Shown one piece after another: positions 11,864 to 20,500 of a stretch of DNA of 64,000 nt. The stretch is taken from assembly GCA_033961575.1 (NCBI GenBank), contig CM066727.1, forward strand, positions 116,052,434 through 116,116,433, in the 5' to 3' direction. Each line of letters starts with the position of its first letter. Position 1 is the first letter of the stretch. Below the pieces are notes generated by a model. That model saw nothing but the letters and a program-made list of their open reading frames with translations. It had not been told where the DNA came from and did not search any database. The position numbers were made by a program, and so were the translations under genes. This stretch comes from Aselliscus stoliczkanus (Eukaryota > Chordata > Mammalia > Chiroptera > Hipposideridae).

Positions 11864-12529
11864 AGTGGTAAGGTTTCCTTGGGTGAAGGGGTAATGGGTG
11901 GGGAAGTCTGAACATAGCAAATATTGTTTTAAAAGGGAGCCAATAAGACTCTTCTGGAAAGTGGAGAGTATGGTTTTCCAAGTGGTAGGGTTTGTATTAG
12001 GCACTACGTACAAGCAGCACTGGATGCTACCATCACCCAGGCGCAGGCTCCTGGAAGAAAGGGGACCCAGGGAGGCCCCAAAGGCCTGAGTATCCCTTGT
12101 GGCCATTCAATGTGAATGACAGATAATTGATGCAATTTTTTTTATTTATCCTTATTGTTTTTCAGGCCACAGAGCCTCTTGGTAACATCAAGTTCATGCC
12201 CTGATACCCAGCACTTGGAAGCAATCTGGTTTCCCTCCAGGGAGAAATATTGCATGTCAGCATCTTTCACGAAAGCTTTCCCAGACATTGTAAAACTCTT
12301 GGTGTAGAAATACCGTTAAAACAGGATTGTGTCTTTTATTTCACAGATCTTCCTCCTCAAATGCCCGATCCAGGGCTCTGAATGCAGTGGATGCTTTTGT
12401 ACTTGACATTAGAAGAGGAAAGGGGAAGAAAGGTTGGATTTGTGCCTTCTAAGGATTCAAGAAATCAAATTTTGGTAAGGATCTGGCAATATATATGAAA
12501 ATGATTCTACTTTTGGGAAACCATCATGG
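11864..12529. other. Intergenic, nothing recognised
   Basis: Non-coding sequence; no repeat family assigned. Confidence 0.45.
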
Positions 12530-12920
12530 TGGAAATAAAAGTTCCAGTTCATAAGGGTATATGTAAAAGAAAATTTATTGAAATATTGCTTTGAGTGACA
12601 GGACACTAAGAACAACTTGAAAGCTCATCAGTAGGATGCTAGTTTTAAAATGCATGGTTTATCAGTAAGACATGATACAGCTTTTAAAAATAATAACTTG
12701 GGTTTATGTGTAATAACCTGAACAGAAGTCTATAATACATTGTTTAATAAACACAGCAGGGTGCTGAGTAATGTATGTAATATGATTCCACTTATACACA
12801 ACATATGCCATAGTGGACATTTATAGGTATGTATACATTTGCATGAGCAAAAAATGGAGGATACACAGCAAAATATTAATATTGCCCTAGAGGTGTACAG
12901 TTTTAAATTTAAAAAGAATC
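12530..12920 (+). mobile_element. Old L1 3' end (L1M-like)
   Basis: The block order TATTGAAATATTGC, AACTTGAAAGCTCATCAGTA, ATGATACAGC, TGTATGTAATATGATTCCACTT resembles the L1M 3' UTR (few-element copy-number text: repeated short A-rich blocks, no ORF). Divergent and truncated. Confidence 0.5.
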
Positions 12921-14455
12921 TAACAAAGCTTAAATTTTAAAAAAGTAACACCCCTGTGGGAGAGAAGAAAGAGATGAGGGTGGTTAAATGGTCCAGAAAG
13001 GAAACAGATGGAATCAAACATGGCTTTGTTTAGCTTCCTCTGCTCATTGTGTATTTTCAAGAAAGGCTACCCCAAACCACCAGAAGTCAGCCCTGTACTA
13101 GGGCAGATCATTCTTTGTCATGCCCCAAGTGACATCAGTATGTAATCACTTGGGGGTGGTAGGGAGAGGCGGCAAAACTTTTTATCTACAAAATTTTGGA
13201 GTTGTATATTCTTGCTAAAAAACATGTCCCCAAGCCTTACTCGACTGGAAGCTATTTTACTTCTGCCCCAGGCCCTATAGCCTGTCCATACCAACAGATA
13301 CTTTTTACAGGGCCTACCTGATTATAAGCCATTGATTATATAGCTATATTTAACCTATAAGAACCAATCCATATGACCCCAGTACCTGAATCTGTAACTA
13401 ACTCTTCTTGGAAGGTATGTCATAAAGGTAGGGATATGACTTTTCATCTTTCAACCCAAAATGCCTCGTACAGTGCTTGGCTCACAGTAATAGCCCTTAT
13501 GTAGACTAATGGAAGAAAACGTATATTGAGTAGACTAAATTGATTCTAGCTGGCTTTGAGGGATTCAGGAGAGATTTCCCAGAAAAAATGGTAATCCTTT
13601 AATAAAAGATTTGAAAAGGAGGAAAGGAGTGAAGTGTACAACCCTCACCAAGAATAAAAAGCTAATTTCTGTTGTGACAGCATTAAAAAATATATATTTT
13701 CGTATCTTTAGGGCTATCCCTCTTCCTCCTTCTCCAAAGAAGTCTGGGTTCCATCATAGGTCACTGAGAAAATATCCACATGTCTTTTGGGTCCTTCTTA
13801 CCCTGAGAAAAAAGTAGGTAATAACAGTCTTAATATTCAGCTTTTTAAGGGCATAAAACACCATGGATTAAGTTACTAATGCAGAATTACTAAAAAAAAA
13901 ATGCCTCCCAAATATTGTTAGAATAAATAATCAAACCAAACAGTACCATATCCAGCACAAAACCACAGCAAATCAATTTAATCATATATTATCAGCGCAA
14001 GGAAGAAATAACATTCTGGTTTTAATGACCAAGAATGGCACACGCTGGTGGCACTTTTGCAAGTTCTTTGGAACATAGTTTAAGAAATGGGCCTTGGGTT
14101 AGTGAGAATTAAGACTGTGGACCCTTTTGTGCAGGAGAACTGCCCAGGTGTGGGGCTTCCTGGAGGCTCATCCAGGTCGCTGGCTGCTGCAGCCCTGGCC
14201 TGACTCCCATCTGGCCCGGAACACATTATGCACATGGCTAGGTTAGCTGCCAGGAGGTGGTGATGGATAATGGCTGTGGCCTGACTTGAGGAGCCATGGA
14301 TTCACTGCAGCATGTCTTAGCCATGTGTGAGCCCTGGCCATATGTGAGTTTCCCCTAGGAGGAGGAGAGGGAAGTCACATGACATGTCTCATACACCTCC
14401 TTTTATTGCAGAGGCCACATTTGGACAAGCCAGAGCCTGGCTTTCCTAGACAGTA
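12921..14455. other. Intergenic, nothing recognised
   Basis: About 1.5 kb of AT-rich, then mixed, non-coding sequence. No gene or promoter features that I can support. Confidence 0.45.
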
Positions 14456-14470
14456 TGGTCTACAGGTTAG

Positions 14471-14590
14471 GTTGTTTTTTTTTTCGTTTTTTTTTTGAGG
14501 GCAGTGTCACTGGCCCTCATATGTGGGACCCGAACCAGGGCCGCTGGCGTCCCAAGCCAGCGCTTAACCACTGTGCCACTCGGCCGGCCC
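14471..14590 (-). mobile_element. Short tRNA-derived SINE
   Basis: The complement starts GGGCCGGCCGAGTGGCACAG and ends CCCTCAAAAAA. Exact 15-bp duplications TGGTCTACAGGTTAG at 14456-14470 and 14591-14605. Confidence 0.95.
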
Positions 14591-14686
14591 TGGTCTACAG
14601 GTTAGAGAAACGGCATCCTGATACTCTGGGCACTGGCTTTTGGGAGGCAGCAAAGGCAATGTTGGTTGGTTTCTGAAGTTGAGCTA

Positions 14687-14863
14687 CGAGACCAGCCAAG
14701 TGGCTCAGTTGGTTAAGAGCTTGCTCAAGAGTGCAAGCTCTGAGCAACCGGGTCGCCAGTTCAATTCCTGGATTGAGCTGAGCTGCAGCTGAGCGGCCAA
14801 CAGGTGGCAGGATGGCTCAGCTAAAAAACAAACAAACAGACAAACAAACAAATGAACACAACA
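14687..14863 (+). mobile_element. tRNA-derived SINE, second subtype
   Basis: AAGTGGCTCAGTTGGTTAAG A-box, GTTCAATTCCTGG B-box, then a GCCAACAGGTGGCAGGAT block and a CAAA-rich tail. Exact duplication CTGAAGTTGAGCTA at 14673-14686 and 14864-14877. Confidence 0.95.
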
Positions 14864-15289
14864 CTGAAGTTGAGCTATTACATGCAGTCTTCACCTTCTG
14901 GAGGGCTTGCAGATGAAAGGAGACAATTAAGTAGTCATAGCGGAGGGCAGGTGGATCCTTGTGCACCTAGCTTAGCCTTTAGGCTTTTCAGGAACAGCTA
15001 TGCTCAATAATTAGTGTAACTGTATCCTTCTAGTGACAGGAAATTCACTTTCTCTGTGGCCTATCACAAAGCTGGATAACTTTTTCCCAGGAGTCTCATT
15101 TCAACCTTTGCATGCTGGCTCAATCGTCAACCAACTTCCCTCAAGAACCTTGTGGCTTTGAAGAACCTTTGTGTTTGAAATGGACCTTTCTATAATGTGT
15201 GTGTCCTTGTAGTTTTGGGGGCACCTTTCTATAACTTAGAGACCTCCTTTCTCTGCTGGTCTTCTCATCTCCGAATATCCTTATCCAAT

Positions 15290-15556
15290 GTCAAGTATGA
15301 ATGTCTATTAGAATCACCCAGGGACCTAAAAAAACAAAAAAAATCATGATGCCCAGGCCTCATTAAATCATACTCTTTGGGGGTAGAACCAAAACACTGC
15401 TTTTTTTTTTTTTTTTTTTTTGAGGGCAGTTACTGGCCCTCATATGTGGGATCCGAACCGGGGCCGCTGGCTTCCCAAGCCAGTGCTTAACCAAAACACT
15501 GGTATTTTTAAAGCTCCCCAGATGCTTCTGCTCTGTAGCCAAGGTAAGAACCACTA
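15290..15556 (+). mobile_element. hAT-Charlie non-autonomous element, interrupted
   Basis: Blocks TAGAATCACCCAGGGACCT, GATGCCCAGGCCTCA, CTTTGGGGGTAGAACC, then after a SINE insertion TTTTTAAAGCTCCCCAGATG and AAGAACCACTAC match the layout of MER20/MER58-type Charlie elements. It is split by the SINE at 15400-15489. Confidence 0.7.
15400..15489 (-). mobile_element. 5'-truncated short SINE in hAT element
   Basis: A long T-run followed by the complement of the short SINE; it lacks the GGCCGGCCGAGTGG 5' end. Exact 12-bp duplication ACCAAAACACTG at 15388-15399 and 15490-15501. Confidence 0.9.
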
Positions 15557-15559
15557 CCT

Positions 15560-15790
15560 TGTTCCCAGAAACTGGTTAAACTCTTGAAGGTCATGGTATA
15601 GAACAAGACATCTTAGATTCAAATCCTGACTTTATGTCTTGGGTTAATTCTCTGTGTTTTGTGTCCTCCTCTGTCATGTGGGGATACTAATACCTACTGA
15701 AAATGTTGAAAAAATTGCATAGGAACTCATTAAGCTTAGGAGAGTCTCTGACACATAATAAGTGCTCTGTAAGTTTGACTCAGAACCTAG
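15560..15790 (+). repeat. MIR SINE
   Basis: TTCAAATCCTGACTTTATG, TCTGTCATGTGGGGATACTA, CTGACACATAATAAGTGCTC follow the MIR + order with a truncated head. Confidence 0.7.
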
Positions 15791-16038
15791 GACAGGGCCT
15801 AGCAAACGTGAACACAATGTGCTCTTAGCATAAGCCAGGCATTGTTCTAAGCACTTCATATGTACTATTCAGTAGTGTTGCATTGAAGATCTAGTACCAC
15901 AAAAGAGACATAGCAAAATGTGCCTTCAGGACTTCTTTACTTAGTAGGACCTGTTATCCCACACTGCCCATTTAACTCACGTCCCTATACCTCTTGTCAT
16001 CTCATATTTCTTCTTGCCTCTCATCAAAATCCCTTCCA

Positions 16039-16549
16039 GGGCCAGCCGAGTGGCTTAGTTGGTTAAGAGTTGGCTTAGAGCACGTGCTCTGAGCAACGGG
16101 GCTGCAGTTCGATGCCCACATCGGCCAGTGAACGTGGCACCCTAGCTGAGCTGTCACTGAGCTGCCAACAGGTGGCAGGATAGCTCAGCTGGTGTAACAA
16201 CAAGATTGCCTGTTCAATGGTGGGCTACTCCCACTCACAACTTAAAAAAAAAAGATTGAACTTGGCACCTTGAGCTGAGCTGCCACCCAAATGACTCAGA
16301 GGATAGAGCGTGCGCTCTTAACAAGTCTGCTGGTTCAACTCCTGCATGGGATGGTAGTTACGCCCACCTGCAACTAGACTGAACACAGCACCTTGAGCTT
16401 AGAGGCCATGAGCTGCCAACAGGAAGCCAGATGATGGCTTTTCGCCCTCCACAATGAAGATTGAAGAACAACTTGGCTGGTCCCCTCCCCCAATTCCCCA
16501 ACACTGTTCCCCTCCCCCAACTCCCCAATAAAATCTTTAAAAAAAAAAT
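16039..16549 (+). mobile_element. Long composite SINE (multi-unit, T+ type)
   Basis: At least two tRNA-like units lie in tandem: GGCCAGCCGAGTGGCTTAG head, a second AAATGACTCAGAGGATAGAG head with GTTCAACTCCTG B-box, and linker blocks containing CAACAGGTGGCAGGAT. The tail is two CCCCTCCCCCAA blocks, AATAAA (16527-16532), TCTTT (16534-16538) and an A-run. Flanks AAAATCCCTTCCA / AAAATACTTTCCA look like a diverged target duplication. About 510 bp, unusually long for a SINE. Confidence 0.85.
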
Positions 16550-16819
16550 ACTTTCCAAAGCTCTTGTACACAAGTTCTGTACATTTCAAGGCATTCAAGG
16601 TGACTAAGGGCTCCTCAATATTCAGTTCCGTATTTTTTATTGCTTCTTGCTAACCCTGTGCCTATTGATGAGCTAGGCATCTAAGATATGCCCTGTAAGT
16701 TCTTTGTAGAATAACTAAATTAGTTAGCCTAGTAAAAGACTATGCTAATATATTTATGCAAGAAAGTTGAAGAAGACTGAATTCCTGTGAGAGGAGCGGA
16801 TGGTGGGAAAATAATACTA

Positions 16820-17000
16820 CAAAATGCCTACTATATGCTAGGCATTTTTTTATGCACCACACATTTTCAAAACCCCAGGAAATGGGCATTCAGGTAATCT
16901 TTTGCTGTGTAACAACAAATCACCCTAAAACTTAATGTCTTAAAGTAACAATCTTGCTTGTAAATTTGTAATTAAATGGGAGCAGGGATGACTACTCTCT
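16820..17000 (-). repeat. MIR fragment then MLT1-like LTR fragment
   Basis: CTACTATATGCTAGGCATT (MIR core, minus) is followed by TTTGCTGTGTAACAACAAATC and AAAACTTAATGTCTTAAAG, the reverse of an MLT1 (ERVL-MaLR) LTR end. Boundaries are approximate; the LTR may continue to about 17330. Confidence 0.55.
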
Positions 17001-17774
17001 GCTCCAAAGCGGCTCACCACAGGATTGGAGTGCCCACTTCCCGGACAGCTCATGCCTGTCCTCCAGCTAGTAGAGAACATCGTGGTGACCTGGGCTCCTC
17101 AGTCACAGCCCCAGGCTGGCTCCGGGTTGAATGGGTTGGAACAGGACACTCTTTCCATGAGAATACAGCTCTCCATCCCAGCCTCTCCACTCCCCATTCC
17201 AAGGGGAGCCGTGTCTGTGCTTGGGGAGAAGCCAAGCCAAGCAAAAGATTTCAACAGAGAACTGAGGAAACACACCCACTGAGGTTCTCATAGCAACATA
17301 ATCACGCTCAGGCAGCAACCTATTTCGGTGGGAGCTTGTCTCAGCTCCCCTCCTCCCTGATTAGTCACAGAATGGATGGATGCGCGGCTCAGAAGGAAAT
17401 GGTATGGGGTAGGGTCAGAGGAGAACGTTCGACTAAAAGTCAGGGGCTAGATGAAGGATCACAGACAAATGCCCTCCTATCTCTGATCTCAGAGTCCTTA
17501 TTTGTAAAAGGAGAGGATTGGACTAAAAAGCTGTGAGGATACTTTTCTTTTGGATTTTCTTTGATGTACAAGTACTGAGACTTTCTTGGTAGGGGAGCAG
17601 ATGTGTCAGGTCTTTTGTCTCCAAGAAAGATGCTTAGAGAAAACAGAGTTCAAGAGGGTAAAGTCATTCGTTAGATTCACCTCATTTATCCCCCTAACAC
17701 TTTCTGCATGTTGGCAGAATGTGAAATGGAAGAAGGACCAGGCATTGTCAAAGGCTGTTTGCTCACACACCCCC

Positions 17775-17775
<1 letters not shown>
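17001..17775. other. Intergenic, possible degraded LTR
   Basis: No gene recognised. Part may be the remainder of the MaLR LTR fragment to the left. Confidence 0.4.

Positions 17776-17823
<48 letters not shown>
17776..17823 (+). repeat. (CA)n microsatellite
   Basis: About 24 uninterrupted CA units, 1.8 kb upstream of PRMT8 coding exon 1. Confidence 0.98.
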
Positions 17824-17826
<3 letters not shown>

Positions 17827-18022
17827 TCCAGGTCTGTGGTCTGAGAAGGAAGAAGATTAAGGAGGTTAAGGTCATTCTCTCGTTTCAATTTGCTCCTTCC
17901 TAACACAGACACACACTCCCATTAACTCCAGTCTGTTGCCCTTTCTCTTTTCACTCTTCTTACTCTCCATCCCATTCTCTCCTCTCCCCCATCCACTTAC
18001 TGCAATGTGTCCTTTCCCCTAG

Positions 18023-18149
18023 GACCAGTTGATGGAGGCATCCTTAGATTCTGGTCCATTGTTCTATGGACTCTGGGGTTGGTTGAGGACAATCAGGTTC
18101 ACACTTCCTGCTCTCAAATACAGCATGCATGAAGGAATGATCTATGCAG
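18023..18149 (+). other. Candidate unannotated exon upstream of PRMT8
   Basis: The segment is bounded by strong splice signals. Upstream is a long pyrimidine tract (about 17935-18020) ending CCCCTAG, and downstream is the perfect donor CAG|GTAAGT (18147-18155). One frame is open right through (ATG at 18032) and runs out through the donor, but 127 nt does not keep phase with PRMT8 exon 2. It could be a non-coding or alternative 5' exon of PRMT8, an exon of another transcript such as an antisense-free upstream lncRNA, or a decoy. I do not recognise the peptide. No CpG enrichment, so it is unlikely to be a housekeeping first exon. Confidence 0.4.
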
Positions 18150-19107
18150 GTAAGTACAGGGATGAAGTGAAGAGAGCTGGGAGGCTCAGGGAGCATTTTC
18201 TAGGTCCCAGTCCTTGATTTGTGGGCTGAGAGCTTGAAAGTGCATCTGTGTTTGAAGGAGTCGGCTTGAGTGGCCTATTGTAATGGGAGAGACAGAGCGG
18301 GGCGTCCTCTCCCCCTTGTTCTATCTCCCACCAGCTTGACAGATGGCCAGTAAGACAGGGCGGGTAAAAACCTCTCAAAGTGAAGACAGGAATGCATTGT
18401 ATAAAAATTCACACCCCCTGCTGCCGCCCAAACTCTCTTAAAAAAGGATCCAGAAAATCCTAATGGGTACGTGACATCCTCCCTCTCTCCATAAAAGGGA
18501 CTTCAAAATCTGGTGACGATGGGGGAGGAGTAAGGAGGGAGAAGTGTGTCTGCAGGGAGTTGCCAGGGAAAACCAGAGTAGGGGCAACACGACTGAAGAC
18601 TCATCCTTTTGACGCTCTCCCACCCTCGTTCCCAAGCCACTTCTGGCTGAACCTTTGCCCCATCCTCAGCCTGAGAGAGGCTTGGAGCCCCCAAGTGTCG
18701 TGGATAGAGTGTGTGTGAAAAAAGGAGAGATCTTGATACCACACTTTCTTTTTTTTTGTCCAAGCGTTGAAGGAGTTAAGGATCCTCCCTCATCCAGACA
18801 CCTACCCCTTCACTCCCCAAACTCCAAACCTTAATTCACCAAGGAAGGATCCAGGAATGAGCAGAGGAGCGGAAGAGTTGGGGGTGGGGTGGGAGAGAGG
18901 TAACGGTGGCCCCATCTCGCCCAGTGCTTGCCCTTGGTGGGAGGGCGCACACTCGGGTTTAAGGACCCACACGAGCCCGGTTCCGGAGCCTGATTTCCCC
19001 GAGCCTCCCTCGTGGCCCCGCAGCGGCCGCGCACCCCTTGCTCCCCCCCCCCACGCAAGTCGCCCGCAGCGCCGGGGAGTGGAGGCGGCCAAGAGACCCT
19101 CGCCGCC

Positions 19108-19140
19108 GGGTGGAGGGGGCGGGCCCGGGGGCGGCGGGGG
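19108..19140 (+). promoter_or_regulatory. G-quadruplex motif 1
   Basis: At least four runs of three or more G (19108-19110, 19114-19119, 19121-19123, 19127-19131, 19136-19140) with short loops, in the island upstream of exon 1. Confidence 0.5.
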
Positions 19141-19348
19141 CCCTGCTCCACCGAGCCTCCTACCCCGCCCCCACTCACCCGGCTCAGCCCCTGGGAGCGA
19201 CGTGCGGGACGCGTGTTGCTCGCCCAGCGGATCCGCAGAAGTTGAGCGGAGTTGGTGGCTGCGCCCGGCCCGCCGGACTTGGCGAGCAGCAGCCGCTGCC
19301 GCGGAGCCTTCCAGGGCTGCCTCTTGCCGCTCAGCCCGCGGCGCGCGT

Positions 19349-19374
19349 GGGGAGGGGCGGGCAGGGCTCGGGGG
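19349..19374 (+). promoter_or_regulatory. G-quadruplex motif 2
   Basis: Five G-runs (4,4,3,3,5) separated by loops of 1,1,2,3 bases. This compact arrangement is predicted to be stable, about 250-270 bp upstream of the PRMT8 start codon. Confidence 0.55.
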
Positions 19375-19413
19375 CGCGAGAAGAACTTGAAACTGTGAAG
19401 GAATCCGGAGCAG

Positions 19414-19482
19414 ATGAGAAGGGAGGAAAATAAAAGTGGAGACTGCAGGAAAGCCTCAGCCGGGGTTGATTGTATCTGCTGA
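19414..19482 (+). other. Upstream ORF in putative PRMT8 5' UTR (22 codons)
   Basis: ATG at 19414 opens a 22-codon frame ending with TGA at 19480-19482, 138 bp before the main ATG. Whether it is in the mRNA depends on the unmapped transcription start. Confidence 0.35.
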
Positions 19483-19508
19483 CGCTCCAGCAGAGGGGCT
19501 GGGTTGGG

Positions 19509-19562
19509 TTTTTTTTTTTTTTTCTTCCTCCCATTCTCTTTCTTTCTCTCTCTCTTTTAAAG
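19509..19562 (+). promoter_or_regulatory. Pyrimidine tract ending in AG upstream of PRMT8 ATG
   Basis: About 50 nt of T/C (T-run 19509-19523, then CT repeats) lead to TTTTAAAG with AG at 19561-19562. It may simply be a 5' UTR CT-tract (PTB-binding type), but it also reads as a 3' splice site that could join an upstream 5' exon to the coding exon. Confidence 0.4.
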
Positions 19563-19620
19563 CTACACCAGCTCTCTCTTTCTCTACTATCTCTGTACCG
19601 CCAAACCCTTGCTGGCTCTT

Positions 19621-19695
19621 ATGGGCATGAAACACTCCTCCCGCTGCCTGCTCCTGAGGAGGAAAATGGCGGAGAACGCGGCCGAGAACACCGAG
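19621..19695 (+). CDS. PRMT8: PRMT8 coding exon 1 (residues 1-25)
   Basis: First coding exon of protein arginine N-methyltransferase 8, a type I PRMT that asymmetrically dimethylates arginines at the neuronal plasma membrane. The encoded start MGMKHSSRCLLLRRKM and the following AENAAE block match the vertebrate PRMT8 N-terminus, which distinguishes it from PRMT1. Gly2 with Ser6 forms an N-myristoylation signal; Cys9 and basic residues (Lys4, Arg8, Arg13-Lys15) may reinforce membrane binding. The exon ends in phase 0 at a good donor, GAG|GTAAGG. The first ATG has a weak context (C at -3, G at +4). An in-frame ATG at Met16 (19666) has A at -3 and G at +4, and a product from it would lack the myristoylation site. 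The exon lies in a CpG island; a REST-type element is 650 bp downstream. Confidence 0.97.
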
Positions 19696-19813
19696 GTAAG
19701 GGAGCAGCGGGCCGGGCTCGGGGCTCCGGCGACCCCGGCCCCGCGCGGCCCCCGCCGCCGCTCAGCGCCCAGTGCCGAACTTTCCCCCGCTCCATTCCGC
19801 TTGCTTCCGCCGG

Positions 19814-19815
<2 letters not shown>

Positions 19816-19860
<45 letters not shown>
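19816..19860 (+). repeat. (GT)n microsatellite in the CpG island
   Basis: About 22 GT units, 120 bp downstream of the exon 1 donor. It is likely length-polymorphic and close enough to affect promoter or splice-donor chromatin. Confidence 0.98.
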
Positions 19861-19862
<2 letters not shown>

Positions 19863-20344
19863 GGGTTGGGGGGAAGATCGTGCATGTCTCAGGTCCCCTC
19901 CCTCTTGAAAATGCAAAACGAGTCTCGCTCACCCCATCTCCCTGTCCTGCCACCCGCTGCTCTCTTCTCATTTCCCCAAGTCCCAAACCCCGGGCAGCTG
20001 CGCTCCCATGCCCGGTCCTCTGGGCTCCGTCAGGGCTCCAGAGTCCCGGCTTTGTGCTGAGCTGGGATGGGTGACCCTGGGTCCAGGGCTGCTCCCGCAG
20101 TCCCTTGACTGTCTCCAGCCGCGGCCCCAGATTTACCCTTCAAGCTCGAGTCCCTGTGGTCTCTGTCCCCGCAGCGCGGCCGAGGGGGTGTGGGTGGGGG
20201 GACCAGCTTAGCAGCGGTGGGACTTGGGTGCCTCCAACAGACCCCTCCGCCCAAATCCGGGGCGGGGAGAGGTCTGCAGTCCTCTAATGACAGAGCTGCC
20301 TCCGGGACGCTAAGCCCGGGGAGAGAACGCGGGACGCGGCCACC

Positions 20345-20365
20345 TTCAGAACCAGGGACAGCGTC
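20345..20365 (+). promoter_or_regulatory. RE1/NRSE element (REST binding site)
   Basis: Canonical bipartite layout: left half TTCAGAACC (8 of 9 to TTCAGCACC), 2-bp spacer, right half GGACAGCGTC (9 of 10 to GGACAGCGCC). It sits in intron 1, 650 bp after exon 1, inside the CpG island. REST represses neuronal genes in non-neuronal cells, which fits the brain-restricted expression reported for PRMT8. That the site is occupied is inferred. Confidence 0.75.
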
Positions 20366-20500
20366 CGCTCCTGCGGCAGCCAAGCCCGTGCGGGCCGTGG
20401 GGGCTGCGCGCCCAGGGCTGCAGCGACAGATGGGTCTGCAGCCACCCGGCCCGCAGCAGCTTTTGAATGTCGCTCTGGCCCCCACCCCACCCCCGCGCAA

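Larger units (their letters stand above)
18940..20500. promoter_or_regulatory. CpG island promoter of PRMT8
   Basis: Dense CpG dinucleotides and high GC surround coding exon 1, in contrast to the AT-richer flanks. GC boxes of the GGGGCGGG/CCCCGCCCC type occur near 19116-19124, 19164 and 19353-19361. A TATA-like ATAAAAG at 19430-19436 may set a start site about 25-30 bp downstream, but that position is inferred. Several open frames here (for example 18767-19390, and 20030-20704 minus) are GC-composition artefacts. Confidence 0.85.

Noticed and set aside
14687..14863. Possible tRNA gene (A- and B-box)
   Set aside because: It is a SINE: target duplications, A-rich tail, no foldable cloverleaf or anticodon arm that I can support.
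17606..17875. Poly-Cys-Val and Thr-His frames over CA/TG tracts
   Set aside because: Translations of dinucleotide repeats, not genes.
18767..19390. 207-codon open frame in the CpG island
   Set aside because: GC-rich composition lengthens chance frames; low-complexity Gly/Pro/Ala product, crosses the promoter, no splice support.
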